A model generated the notes under the pieces. That model was not told the DNA's origin, made no database searches, and saw only the letters and a list, made by a program, of their open reading frames with translations. Below, piece after piece: positions 8,199-15,334 of a stretch of 23,122 bases of DNA (positions within the stretch are counted from its first letter, which is position 1; every line of letters begins with the position of its first letter). Origin of the DNA: a virus; the IMG/VR virus record IMGVR_UViG_3300020726_000020, positions 1 to 23,122 of that record; one strand, 5' to 3'. The position numbers and the translations under genes are program-made.

Positions 8199-8206
8199 TA
8201 TAAATA
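8199..8206 (+). promoter_or_regulatory. T4-type late promoter, perfect TATAAATA, for gp26-like gene
   Basis: A perfect 8/8 match to the T4 late consensus TATAAATA lies on the plus strand, 36 bp before the ATG at 8243. With a start about 12 bp downstream it gives a leader of roughly 20-25 nt. This promoter class is recognised by gp55-loaded RNA polymerase, and gp55 is encoded in this window. Confidence 0.7.
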
Positions 8207-8221
8207 GTAGTATATCAAATA

Positions 8222-8229
8222 TATTTATC
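8222..8229 (-). promoter_or_regulatory. T4-type late promoter (GATAAATA) for the tape-measure gene
   Basis: On the minus strand GATAAATA matches 7 of 8 bases of TATAAATA and lies 32 bp before the tape-measure ATG at 8189. With the plus-strand site at 8199-8206 it forms a back-to-back pair whose leaders cross, so the two late transcripts overlap by a few bases at their 5' ends. Confidence 0.5.
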
Positions 8230-8242
8230 GGAAAAATCAACC

Positions 8243-9112
8243 ATGGAAAATACACCTAATATCACGCCAGTGACTGCACCAAACCCACTAGCTAAATATT
8301 TTAGACAGCCTGCACTTTATATAAAATTACCATCAAACGGACAATACTGGATGCCGGGTAGTTTAAATTTACCCGTTACAGGAGAAGTCCCAATTTATCC
8401 AATGACTGCAAGAGATGAAATTACAATACGCACACCCGATGCATTAATGAACGGTGCCGGAGTTGTAGAAGTTCTGCAGAGTTGTTGCCCTAGTATTTCT
8501 AATGCATGGCACATGCCTAGCATTGACGTAGATACTGTGCTAATTGCTATTCGTGTTGCTAGTTATGGATACGAAATGCCAGTAGATACTAAATGTCCAT
8601 ACTGTAACGAAGATAACGCACACAGCGTAGATCTTCGTGTGGTACTTAGTGGTGCCAAATGTCCCGATTATAACAAAAGAGTAGAGATTAACAATTTAAA
8701 AATTAAAGTTAAACCAATGGAATTTTTCTCTGTTAATAAAAATAATAGTGTTAACTTCGAAGAACAACGCTTGTTAGCTAACCTAAGAGACAGTACTTTA
8801 CCCGACAACGAACGTGTTGAAAAAGTAAGAGAAAGTATGAATAAACTAGTCAATATCAGTATAGAAACTGTGGCTGTTTGTGTTGATTCAATTGAAACTG
8901 AAGATGGTACCGTTGTTAGTAATCAAGATTATATCAGAGAATTCTTCCAAAATTCAAATGGTGATATTCTTAAGGCTGTGCAAAAACGATTAGAGGAAAT
9001 TTCCGCGGAAGCAGAATTACCATCGCAGTCTGTTTCGTGTGGGTCTTGCAAAAAAGAATATCAAGTTCCGCTGGAGTTTAATTACGCAAATTTTTTCGCC
9101 AACGGCTCTTGA
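8243..9112 (+). CDS. 26: Baseplate hub / tail-assembly protein gp26-like
   Basis: This 289-aa protein resembles the T4 gp26 family (about 208 aa in T4). It starts with an ALYIKLPSNGQYWMPGSLNL-type segment and continues with EVPIYPMTARDEITIRTPDA, both characteristic of the family. CPYC at residues 118-121 and CGSC at 266-269 form two CxxC knuckles that could make one zinc ribbon. T4 gp26 is needed to build the baseplate hub but may act as an assembly factor rather than a final structural part. Divergent position next to the tape measure suits a tape-measure chaperone (inference). A perfect late promoter precedes it; the Shine-Dalgarno is weak (GGAAAA). The stop TGA overlaps the next ORF's TTG. 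A -1 slippery heptamer lies six codons before the stop. Confidence 0.8.
   Translation: MENTPNITPVTAPNPLAKYFRQPALYIKLPSNGQYWMPGSLNLPVTGEVPIYPMTARDEITIRTPDALMNGAGVVEVLQSCCPSISNAWHMPSIDVDTVLIAIRVASYGYEMPVDTKCPYCNEDNAHSVDLRVVLSGAKCPDYNKRVEINNLKIKVKPMEFFSVNKNNSVNFEEQRLLANLRDSTLPDNERVEKVRESMNKLVNISIETVAVCVDSIETEDGTVVSNQDYIREFFQNSNGDILKAVQKRLEEISAEAELPSQSVSCGSCKKEYQVPLEFNYANFFANGS
9088..9094 (+). other. Candidate -1 programmed frameshift site (A AAT TTT)
   Basis: The heptamer AAATTTT is in the gp26-like frame as A|AAT|TTT, the X-XXY-YYZ pattern of -1 slippery sites. The next ORF lies in exactly the -1 frame and is open from a TAA eight to ten codons before its TTG. Slippage would continue as TTT CGC CAA CGG CTC TTG and give a fusion of about 361 aa. 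No stimulatory hairpin was clearly identified downstream. Confidence 0.45.
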
Positions 9113-9327
9113 CTTTAACTCCTGAGCAAATCACTCAGGAATTTGCTACATTAGATAGAGAAGCAAGAGCCATAAGAGAAGAATCAATGAAAATGTCATG
9201 GTTTATGCGGGGTGGGCTATCTTATGAAGATGCATTAGCTCTGAGTACTCAAGAACGAGAAATCATTTCTAAAATCATTAAAGATAACTTAGATACCACA
9301 AAAGAGTCAGGCCTCCCATTTTTTTAG
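9109..9327 (+). CDS. 51: gp51-like tail/hub assembly protein (72 aa, or C-terminal extension of gp26-like)
   Basis: This ORF follows the gp26-like gene with a TTGA stop/start overlap and ends at 9327. If it starts independently it uses TTG, has no Shine-Dalgarno, and gives 72 aa. The visible core, EESMKMSWFMRGGLSYEDAL followed by TQEREIISKIIKDN, resembles the short conserved part of gp51-type hub assembly proteins in T4-like marine phages. T4 gp51 itself is longer (about 249 aa). The missing initiator and the slippery heptamer at 9088-9094 make translation as a -1 frameshift extension of the upstream protein a serious alternative. That would be analogous to the G/GT tail chaperones of lambda-like phages. 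The product is helical, without cysteines or membrane segments. Confidence 0.65.
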   Translation: MTLTPEQITQEFATLDREARAIREESMKMSWFMRGGLSYEDALALSTQEREIISKIIKDNLDTTKESGLPFF

Positions 9328-9357
9328 TATTATGTATTACTTTGCGTGTTTCGTTTA

Positions 9358-9413
9358 AGACTTACTTGCGTAAGTCTATTGCTTTCGTTATCACTCAGCA
9401 ATGTTTTTCTTTT
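9358..9413 (+). terminator. Possible terminator hairpins for the late gp26/gp51-like transcript
   Basis: An 8-bp perfect hairpin (AGACTTAC / GTAAGTCT, 4-nt loop, 9358-9377) is followed at once by a 6-bp hairpin ATTGCT / AGCAAT (9378-9402). After that comes GTTTTTCTTTT. The order stem-then-T-run fits a Rho-independent terminator on the plus strand just after the 72-aa ORF. The second stem is AT-rich, so strength is doubtful. The same stems could instead belong to the minus-strand structured RNA. Confidence 0.35.
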
Positions 9414-9831
9414 ATTACATATTTAAATTACAACGAAGTTGATAGTTTCATGTAGATAAATCTGGTCAGACGGAACCATTTCACAGGTTCCATCCAGTCC
9501 GCTTCATGTGAGTATCACTAGCCGAGACATTGGAAATAGGTATTTTATTATACACTGAATGCTAATGGGCTCTAATCTTTCCCAACCTACATCGATCTCA
9601 CAGTATTGCTACTGCTACCTTAAACCTCGTTCCTAGTGTTTAAGTTTTTATAGCCAGTGTCTTTGTATGCTAACAATTCATACTATATCAATGCGTTGGG
9701 TGTATTGTTTTACCCTCAGACTCACTTCCGATTTTTCAGGATAGTGGGATAAACCCACGGGAGTGCCTCAATATGTTACGTGTCCGGTTATTCCCCGGTT
9801 TTTCCACAGCGGTATTACAACTGGCCCGCTA
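9358..9831 (-). ncRNA. Candidate structured non-coding RNA in a 507-bp gene-free region
   Basis: No credible ORF fills 9328-9834. The stretch is dense in inverted repeats and slightly richer in G+C than its neighbours (about 42% by hand count over 9481-9840). Stems include AGCGG/CCGCT (9809-9831), CCGG/CCGG (9784-9798), GTGGG/CCCAC (9744-9758), GTATG/CATAC (9664-9682), CTTAAAC/GTTTAAG (9619-9644), CAGTA/TACTG (9601-9614), CTGG plus GGAACC / GGTTCC plus CCAG (9462-9497), ATTGCT/AGCAAT (9378-9402) and AGACTTAC/GTAAGTCT (9358-9377). Read on the minus strand, the CAGTA and AGACTTAC stems are closed by GCAA, a GNRA tetraloop, which favours that strand. The RNA could be transcribed from the promoter before the 85-aa gene. 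I cannot match it to tRNA, tmRNA, RNase P or a group I/II intron core. Boundaries are approximate. Confidence 0.45.
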
Positions 9832-9834
9832 ACC

Positions 9835-10092
9835 TTATGTGTTAGTAAAATAATTCTTTGGTAACCACATTATAAATTTTCCGCTACATGTTTTACAAAC
9901 TGCCTTACCTACATGCGGCCCGGATTCTAATTTAACGGGTTCCCAATCGTGTGCTACATGCACACCTAAATTTTTATTTAAAGTGTTTTTCTTATCGTGC
10001 CATTGTTTATCAAACCCCTTTTTTGGATTACTCCAGTATTCGGTGTTTAATATACTAGTTTGTGGTTGGCGGTCCCATTTAAGTTTTGTCAT
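9835..10092 (-). CDS. 85-aa putative zinc-binding protein, function unknown
   Basis: The product is a small basic protein starting MTKLKWDRQPQTS. Its C-terminal half holds a probable metal site: His45, His48 and His60 precede Cys66-KT-Cys69 in GPHVGKAVCKTCSGKF, followed by the aromatic IMWLPKNYF tail. Only one CxxC is present, so a His/Cys zinc knuckle is more likely than a four-Cys ribbon. I do not recognise a function. It is the last protein gene of the long minus-strand run and lies directly before the structured gene-free region. A TAGACA-17-TAAAAT promoter precedes it with an 11-nt gap to the ATG and no Shine-Dalgarno. Confidence 0.7.
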   Translation of the reverse strand: MTKLKWDRQPQTSILNTEYWSNPKKGFDKQWHDKKNTLNKNLGVHVAHDWEPVKLESGPHVGKAVCKTCSGKFIMWLPKNYFTNT

Positions 10093-10103
10093 AATATGAG
10101 TTT

Positions 10104-10132
10104 ATTTTACTGCGAGTCAGACTTTGTGTCTA
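10104..10132 (-). promoter_or_regulatory. Sigma70-like promoter TAGACA-17 bp-TAAAAT
   Basis: On the minus strand the -35 is TAGACA (10127-10132) and the -10 is TAAAAT (10104-10109), separated by 17 bp. Each box matches 5 of 6 consensus bases. It lies 11 bp before the ATG of the 85-aa gene and could also drive the structured RNA region downstream. Confidence 0.5.
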
Positions 10133-10137
10133 TTGAA

Positions 10138-10923
10138 TTAAATCTTTTCCATTAAAGAATCTAGGAAATTTGTATAGTAGGAGTAGTTGGACTTTATGCC
10201 GGGGTGTACGTTGTCGTTGTTTGTATCTAATTTAGAATACAGCATTGAGTTATATAGGTTAAGCCAGTGCGACTCTTGTATAGTTCCTGCATCTGTGTAT
10301 TCTTTATGTATTTTATTATATAATTTAAAAATTTCTTCGTCGTTGCGATTGTCTGTATTAATTAATTTCTTAGTAAATTGTGTATAGTCACTTGGCATTG
10401 CATTTGTTAATTTGTTAAAATAATTCTCATCCCACGGACATAGTCCGTTTATAAAAAAGATCTTAGTTTTGTATAAACCTGCAACTTTTATTAGAACATT
10501 TACATATCTTACTAAATCTAGTATTTCGTGATGTAAATTTGCTAATGTTGTAAATCTATCTCTTATATTCTCTAAATACTTCTTAGAATAATTTATTTCG
10601 TTTGTATTAACATCAAATAATCCTGCATTTGGCATAAAAGTTACTTTAGTGCTATATAATTCTAATCCTAATTGCATTTCATATCTTGGTACACTAGACC
10701 ACTGTACAAACACATATTTGAAACTATTGTTTGTTAGTGCCTCCAATGTGCGATTAAATATTATAGCATTAGATCTGCCGGCTTCGCTAACATTAACTAA
10801 TTCGTAATCACGTAAAAAACTATTTTGATGCAGTAAATTAACCCAAAGTTCCGGTGCGTGTTCTTCTTGATCAAACCCAGTGCCTTGTGTATAACTACAC
10901 CCGGCAAATAATACTTTATTCAA
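10138..10923 (-). CDS. SGNH/GDSL-hydrolase-like protein
   Basis: This 261-aa protein begins MNKVLFAGCSYTQGTG, where GCSYTxG corresponds to the GDSL block I with the nucleophile at Ser10. A block with EAGRSN follows, and near the C-terminus comes DNVHPG with Asp237 and His240 in the D-x-x-H spacing of the catalytic pair. SGNH enzymes cleave or transfer acyl or other esters on lipids, sugars or glycans; the substrate here is unknown. No signal peptide is visible, so it probably acts in the cytoplasm. It starts with TTG overlapping the upstream stop as TTGA; no nearby ATG would preserve the catalytic block. It belongs to the run with the methyltransferase and radical-SAM genes and may be part of the same modification pathway (inference). 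Confidence 0.68.
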   Translation of the reverse strand: MNKVLFAGCSYTQGTGFDQEEHAPELWVNLLHQNSFLRDYELVNVSEAGRSNAIIFNRTLEALTNNSFKYVFVQWSSVPRYEMQLGLELYSTKVTFMPNAGLFDVNTNEINYSKKYLENIRDRFTTLANLHHEILDLVRYVNVLIKVAGLYKTKIFFINGLCPWDENYFNKLTNAMPSDYTQFTKKLINTDNRNDEEIFKLYNKIHKEYTDAGTIQESHWLNLYNSMLYSKLDTNNDNVHPGIKSNYSYYTNFLDSLMEKI

Positions 10924-11348
10924 ATCTTGCCCTTAATGTGACTACCATGCACACGTACTTGTATGTGCCCGTTATAATAATCATCGCTTTCTAATACTCT
11001 GCGACTAAACTGTTCTCTTGCTTCTATATAACTGCACTCCGATTTACTCCGGCAATAGTAAAGTATTTCTCTACTAAAGTTTTCAACGCCTAATGCAACT
11101 ACATCTTTTGTTAATTCTGGACTGGAACCATAATACTCTTGCCAATCACTATCAATTTTGCTACGGATCTTCTTTTTCTTCTTAGTGCCGTTCTTGAGCT
11201 TAACTACTTTATACGCTGTTTTACTGAATTTTGCGAGCTTTTTACCAATATATTTTCTTCCAGAAAGTTTATTTGTAATTAAATAAACAAATCCGACGCA
11301 ATCTTCGGGAAGAGATTCTACTAGAGTGTTTTCAAAAAGCCATGACAT
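10920..11348 (-). CDS. GIY-YIG nuclease-like protein
   Basis: This 142-aa protein has a GIY-YIG module from about residue 19: GFVYLITNKLSGRKYIGKK supplies the paired motif (VYL...KYIGKK). A Glu-containing helix, ECSYIEAREQFSRRVL, carries the probable catalytic Glu. A very basic insert (KNGTKKKKKIRSKID) lies between them, and the C-terminus ends YNGHIQVRVHGSHIKGKI. There is no NUMOD repeat, unlike the other GIY-YIG gene in this window, so it may be a phage nuclease with a dedicated role rather than a typical homing enzyme. It overlaps the SGNH-like gene as TTGA and begins at ATG 11348. Function beyond nuclease fold is not clear. Confidence 0.75.
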   Translation of the reverse strand: MSWLFENTLVESLPEDCVGFVYLITNKLSGRKYIGKKLAKFSKTAYKVVKLKNGTKKKKKIRSKIDSDWQEYYGSSPELTKDVVALGVENFSREILYYCRSKSECSYIEAREQFSRRVLESDDYYNGHIQVRVHGSHIKGKI

Positions 11349-11363
11349 GCATAGTAGTTATCA

Positions 11364-12176
11364 TCATTTGCCTGTATCTGTATTTTTTAATACATAGAAG
11401 TTTTTCTTCCCAGCGGTTCTCGGTGGCGACTCACCATGCCCAATAAAATCGTGATAATCGTAATAAAATAATACTTCCCACCCATGATATTTTAGTACAG
11501 AATTTAGCGCATTACGAGAAGGCATCAACCCACTTGTGTATTCTTCCCCGGTATTAGTAAATGATTGTATATTTTTAGTATTAGTTGATGCTTTCCAAAA
11601 TTCAAAATGCCCATCATCACAATAATCATCTATAACTGAACTTTCAAAAAATAAAAACTTTGGTTTCACTTTTTGCTTTATAAATGCTAGTACATCGATG
11701 CCGTTGTTTAAATAGTACATTACATCCAGGAAAAATACAACATCATACGGTTCGTTATTATATTGTTGCATGTACTCGTTTAACGACATTTTAGTATTTG
11801 TAACAATGCCGGATAGGTTTCTTAATTTGATATACTCATCACCGAGACTTTTTCGAGTTGTGTCTGGCTCAACACAGTCTGCATGACTAGCACCATTTAA
11901 TATAGCCCATACGCTCCAGAAATTAAGATTTGATCCTAGATCTAAAATCTTAGCATCTTTAAGTAAATTCTGATGTAACACATAATAACAATAGTACCTG
12001 GCTAACCAGCATTCGGGATAACTCCACACAGTATGAGAGTCTGGTGTAAATTCGGCACCGGGGTTATCAAACAGTTTATGAAAAATGTATTCAATATATT
12101 GGCTATCATTGAGTGTACTTTTTAACTCAGCAAGTTTATTAAAGTCCATTTTTGCCGACGGCATACTGTTGTACAT
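11364..12176 (-). CDS. Class I SAM-dependent methyltransferase
   Basis: The 270-aa product has the Rossmann methyltransferase motifs in order. These are ILDLGSN (motif I, residues 77-83), an acidic DCVEPD at 100-105 that would bind the ribose hydroxyls, and a YDVVFFLDVMYYLNNG motif IV segment. No DPPY/NPPY motif is present, so a DNA adenine or N4-cytosine methylase is unlikely. The best fit is a small-molecule, sugar, protein or RNA methyltransferase of the broad Methyltransf_11/23-like group. The N-terminal helical region (about 60 residues) and the C-terminal tail with HGESPPRTAGKKNFYVL are not recognised. It lies between a radical-SAM gene and a GIY-YIG gene with 15-22 bp gaps. The start is ATG 12176; ATGs at codons 5 and 10 are possible alternatives. 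Confidence 0.78.
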   Translation of the reverse strand: MYNSMPSAKMDFNKLAELKSTLNDSQYIEYIFHKLFDNPGAEFTPDSHTVWSYPECWLARYYCYYVLHQNLLKDAKILDLGSNLNFWSVWAILNGASHADCVEPDTTRKSLGDEYIKLRNLSGIVTNTKMSLNEYMQQYNNEPYDVVFFLDVMYYLNNGIDVLAFIKQKVKPKFLFFESSVIDDYCDDGHFEFWKASTNTKNIQSFTNTGEEYTSGLMPSRNALNSVLKYHGWEVLFYYDYHDFIGHGESPPRTAGKKNFYVLKNTDTGK

Positions 12177-12198
12177 AGTAGTAATAATTATCCCCTAG

Positions 12199-13203
12199 TT
12201 ACCAAGTTGTTGCATAGTCTTGATTTACTACGGCTTTTGTACATTTAGTATTGCACTCTTGCCAGCGGAATTGTTTAAACTCTGTTATCCAGAATGGATC
12301 GGCTATTACTTCTGTTAATGTTCTGTTGTTCAAATTGAATCGTTCTGCTAATTGTTGCCATTCGTTGTTATGACTGTATCTGTTGGCTACCCAACAGCAA
12401 GGGAATAGTCTGCCTCGAGCATCAATATACAATCCTTTATTGCCAATTTCGCACAAGGGTATGATTGTCGGATTGTCTTTAACTTGATTATACAATGTAA
12501 TATTAATAGGATGTATGTTGCTAACATTATTATTAAAACGGGTAGTATCGCGCTCGAATCGGTGCGTATTACTTACGTACCTATCGCTGGGTTGTAGAGG
12601 ATCTATAGTTCCATAATTGGGATATATCTTTCCAAACTTAGTGCTACGTGTTAATTGAAAAGCATCCATTCCTAATTTGTTTGCTAAAGATTGCATATAA
12701 TCTATATGATCTTCGTTAAACTTAAACGCTATAGCGGCCCATACTAAACGACACTTACTAGTGGCTCTTAACACCTCAATGCCTTGAATAATAGATACGA
12801 AATCGCTGTTTACCCTATACAAATTGTTACTTGCATTATCATATCCATCCACGCTAAAGTGTACGGTATCTGCTTCTGTAAGTACATTACCTAATGCTGT
12901 CCAATAATCCGGTTTCTTATGACTACCGTTTGTGATAATAACAATCTCAACAGGTTTAATACTTTTAATATATTCAATTACGGCGATTAAATCGTGTGCA
13001 TATATAGGATCCCCGTCGTCGCCGCAGAATGTAATCTTTTCTAAATTAGCAAGAATAAATTCTTCTGTAAAATTTCTTTTAAAAAACTCTAAGGCTAACT
13101 CTGTGTTAATTAAACTATCAGGAACTTCTTGTCGGGCGCAACGAGGGCACCGTAAGGTACACTTGCTACTAATCTCAATATGAAAATGCCAGGTAGCTAA
13201 CAT
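12199..13203 (-). CDS. Radical SAM protein with C-terminal SPASM/twitch-type cluster
   Basis: The 334-aa product has the radical-SAM CxxxCxxC at Cys15, Cys19 and Cys22 (SSKCTLRCPRC). A GDDGDP motif near residue 61 stands where the SAM-binding GGE motif normally lies, and an IITNGS strand follows. The C-terminus has further cysteines: Cys251, the FPCCW pair Cys269/Cys270, and Cys317/Cys321. This arrangement fits a SPASM or twitch auxiliary [4Fe-4S] domain. Enzymes of this type modify peptides, proteins or sugars (for example sactipeptide, PQQ or anaerobic sulfatase maturation), but the substrate cannot be read from the sequence. The start is ATG 13203, 2 bp after the stop of the oxygenase-like gene. 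Confidence 0.85.
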   Translation of the reverse strand: MLATWHFHIEISSKCTLRCPRCARQEVPDSLINTELALEFFKRNFTEEFILANLEKITFCGDDGDPIYAHDLIAVIEYIKSIKPVEIVIITNGSHKKPDYWTALGNVLTEADTVHFSVDGYDNASNNLYRVNSDFVSIIQGIEVLRATSKCRLVWAAIAFKFNEDHIDYMQSLANKLGMDAFQLTRSTKFGKIYPNYGTIDPLQPSDRYVSNTHRFERDTTRFNNNVSNIHPINITLYNQVKDNPTIIPLCEIGNKGLYIDARGRLFPCCWVANRYSHNNEWQQLAERFNLNNRTLTEVIADPFWITEFKQFRWQECNTKCTKAVVNQDYATTW

Positions 13204-13205
13204 AG

Positions 13206-13838
13206 TTATTCTAAGTCTACTAGAACCTGTAAAAACTTCTTAGGACCAATTTGTCTAACGTGAAAATTGTCACTGCTATGGAATAAGTTACGTTTAAAAA
13301 ACAATGTACTACCCGCCTTCCAATTCTGTCCTACATATTTTAAACTTAAATACTCTCGATCCTCGTCCCAACAATGCGATAGATTATCGTTCCAAAAATT
13401 TAAATCTATGGGATGACTGCATTTTTCATTTAATTCTTTATATTTGTAAAAATCGTTATAATCGGGTGCTGTTTGATCAAATATTATTGTGCGGCTTTCG
13501 TAGCTTTCTAATGGAATAATAAATGTATACCAAGTTGATGATCCTTTTAAAGGGCGACTAGATTCGCTATGTATATCCCACGGCAAGCATAACTCTACAT
13601 AGTCAACTTCTACAACTTTGATATTTTCTCCTAATACTTGATTCATACGCTCTTTAAGTAATAGTCCCAACTCGTCATTGTTGTTCCATGTATGCCATCT
13701 TTGTGTAGCAATAAGTTCCCCGGGGAAACGGCCGTAGTCAGGACGAAAATCAACTCGTTCCCAATCTTTTACGATGTTAGCAATTTCATTGAGCTCTGCG
13801 GAACTAACCCAATCCGGAATTTCAAATATATCTTTCAT
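13206..13838 (-). CDS. 2-oxoglutarate/Fe(II) oxygenase-like protein
   Basis: This 210-aa protein has the outline of a small 2OG-Fe(II) dioxygenase of the double-stranded beta-helix type. WDIHSES supplies a possible HxE metal pair (His90, Glu92). KAGSTLFFKRNLFHSS gives the distal His187, and Arg195 eight residues later could bind 2-oxoglutarate. The Glu in place of the commoner Asp is an accepted variant. Related phage and bacterial proteins hydroxylate prolyl, aspartyl or other side chains, or small molecules, and the substrate here is unknown. It sits between two radical-SAM genes with 2-bp gaps on both sides, so co-translation is nearly certain. The assignment is by motif only; another cupin-fold protein is possible. 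Confidence 0.6.
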   Translation of the reverse strand: MKDIFEIPDWVSSAELNEIANIVKDWERVDFRPDYGRFPGELIATQRWHTWNNNDELGLLLKERMNQVLGENIKVVEVDYVELCLPWDIHSESSRPLKGSSTWYTFIIPLESYESRTIIFDQTAPDYNDFYKYKELNEKCSHPIDLNFWNDNLSHCWDEDREYLSLKYVGQNWKAGSTLFFKRNLFHSSDNFHVRQIGPKKFLQVLVDLE

Positions 13839-13840
13839 TA

Positions 13841-15334
13841 TTATCTTTTTTCTAATAGTATAACAGGTTTCGCAGAATATTCAATCAAATTTGATTGTTC
13901 GGCTAATTTTTTAAGTACTAGTAACTCTTCACGAACTCTTGGCATCGGATAGCCCAACTCGACACAAAGTTCATGTATTTCGATACGTCTACGTATTCTT
14001 TCTTTGAGAGTATTACTGGGGTTTAGTGCAGAAGTCCAACTGTAGACACTATCAAATTTAATATTGTCACTAATATTTATTTGCAAATCGTGTACCATAT
14101 CCATAATTGGGGTATGGTCGTACAAGTGCATGGTAAATCCCCAGCGCATCATGAATATCGTTCCCATATCTGAATATTTTTTATATTTTTTTATAGCATC
14201 GATATTGTCTTGATGATCTTGTGCTGTTTCGGTTGGGTATCCCACAATCATTAAGAATACGTTTGGAATACCCCACAGCGCACATTGTTCTAAGTGATAA
14301 TCAATGTCGGCATTTGAAAACTTCTTACGCATATGAGTACGAACATTGTTACTAAAACTCTCAATGCCAGTTGTTAACATAGTACATCCGGCTAACCGCA
14401 TAAGCTCATAGCTACGTGCTGGCTGTTGCGTAGATGGTCTACAAATAAATTGTCCTTGATATCTAATAGGTTCTAACTCGGGATTTTTTAATTTTTCCTC
14501 GTACAACAATTCGTTGAATCGATCAAAGTTACTAATGCTTCCGTTTATTAAACTATCAGTAAATTCAAAATTGGTAATTCCGTAGTCATAAAAATGTTTT
14601 TTAATCTCTGCAACAATACTCTCTGCACTACGATATCTAAACTTTGGCCACGTTAATGCTATATCGCAGAATGTGCAGTTACGTACACATCCCCGACTGC
14701 CCGTAATTAATACCCGGTTGCCCTGATATCTATCCATATCAAAAAATTCATATGTTGGCACAGGTAAGCTAGATAGATCTTCAATTTGTATAGGATTGTT
14801 TTGATTAATCCCGGGATACTTACTGTTACCGTTGAGTAATTCGCGAAACGTTATTTCGCCTTCTCCGTATATTACAAAATTGGCTAACTTGTGTTCTAAA
14901 ATGTAATTACCGAAGATTTGCTTATTCCCAACACTGGTATCAGTTGATACGCCCGTTCCGCCAACTACACTAGTGATTGTAAAGGATTCTTTATACCATG
15001 CAAGTACTTTGGTTGCAATACGATTACTAAAATAACTAAACACACTGAAGCAAACAAAATCAGTTTGGGCATTAATTTTAGAATTAAGACCATTTTTAAA
15101 AATCTTTTTTAATTTATTTTCAAGTTTTATATCTATATGATCGCTGGAAAATGCATTCCAAGATTCAAGCTGTTGCCATTCTTTAGAACTAAGTCCATCA
15201 AATAAATCTAAATTGTAATCAAAAATTGTAACATTGTAATTGCTTTCTTTAGCTACACTGGAAAGTATTGCTAATGCGCCGGGCGGATATGCAAGCTCAA
15301 CTTTGGGTAACGATATAATAACAAGATTTTTCAT
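13841..15334 (-). CDS. B12-binding-type radical SAM protein
   Basis: The 497-aa product starts with a Rossmann-like domain typical of cobalamin-dependent radical-SAM enzymes. This has VIISLPKVELAYPPGALAIL (residues 5-24, including YPPG), a VVGGTGVS loop at 123-130 and IYGEGEITFREL near 155-166. No clear DxHxxG is seen, so cobalamin may bind base-off without a lower His ligand, as in many of this class, or not at all. The catalytic core has SRGCVRNCTFC with Cys216, Cys220 and Cys223. Family members catalyse methylations, ring formation or other radical steps on peptides, lipids, tetrapyrroles or tRNA (MiaB/RimO-like relatives have different domain order). The ATG overlaps the previous stop as TAATG. 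It is flanked by the oxygenase-like gene and a 137-aa unknown. Confidence 0.85.
   Translation of the reverse strand: MKNLVIISLPKVELAYPPGALAILSSVAKESNYNVTIFDYNLDLFDGLSSKEWQQLESWNAFSSDHIDIKLENKLKKIFKNGLNSKINAQTDFVCFSVFSYFSNRIATKVLAWYKESFTITSVVGGTGVSTDTSVGNKQIFGNYILEHKLANFVIYGEGEITFRELLNGNSKYPGINQNNPIQIEDLSSLPVPTYEFFDMDRYQGNRVLITGSRGCVRNCTFCDIALTWPKFRYRSAESIVAEIKKHFYDYGITNFEFTDSLINGSISNFDRFNELLYEEKLKNPELEPIRYQGQFICRPSTQQPARSYELMRLAGCTMLTTGIESFSNNVRTHMRKKFSNADIDYHLEQCALWGIPNVFLMIVGYPTETAQDHQDNIDAIKKYKKYSDMGTIFMMRWGFTMHLYDHTPIMDMVHDLQINISDNIKFDSVYSWTSALNPSNTLKERIRRRIEIHELCVELGYPMPRVREELLVLKKLAEQSNLIEYSAKPVILLEKR

Noticed and set aside
9358-9500. tRNA or tRNA fragment among the hairpins
   Set aside because: No cloverleaf, no T-loop GTTCRANYC motif and no plausible acceptor pairing could be assembled.
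9559-9636. 25-codon plus-strand ORF inside the gene-free region as a possible peptide or RiPP precursor
   Set aside because: No ribosome-binding site, no leader-like sequence, plus strand while the enzymes are on the minus strand, and it is overlapped by several strong stem-loops.
9773-9832. 19-codon plus-strand ORF before the convergent gene
   Set aside because: Too short, no ribosome-binding site, and mostly made of the inverted repeats at 9784-9831.
9328-9834. Group I intron on the minus strand, based on GATATAGT near 9685 and an ACTAT upstream that could form P7
   Set aside because: Only about 4 bp of the P7 pairing work, there is too little room for P4-P6, and the flanking sequence is not a split gene: the 85-aa protein ends normally and the other side is antisense to the gp51-like ORF.
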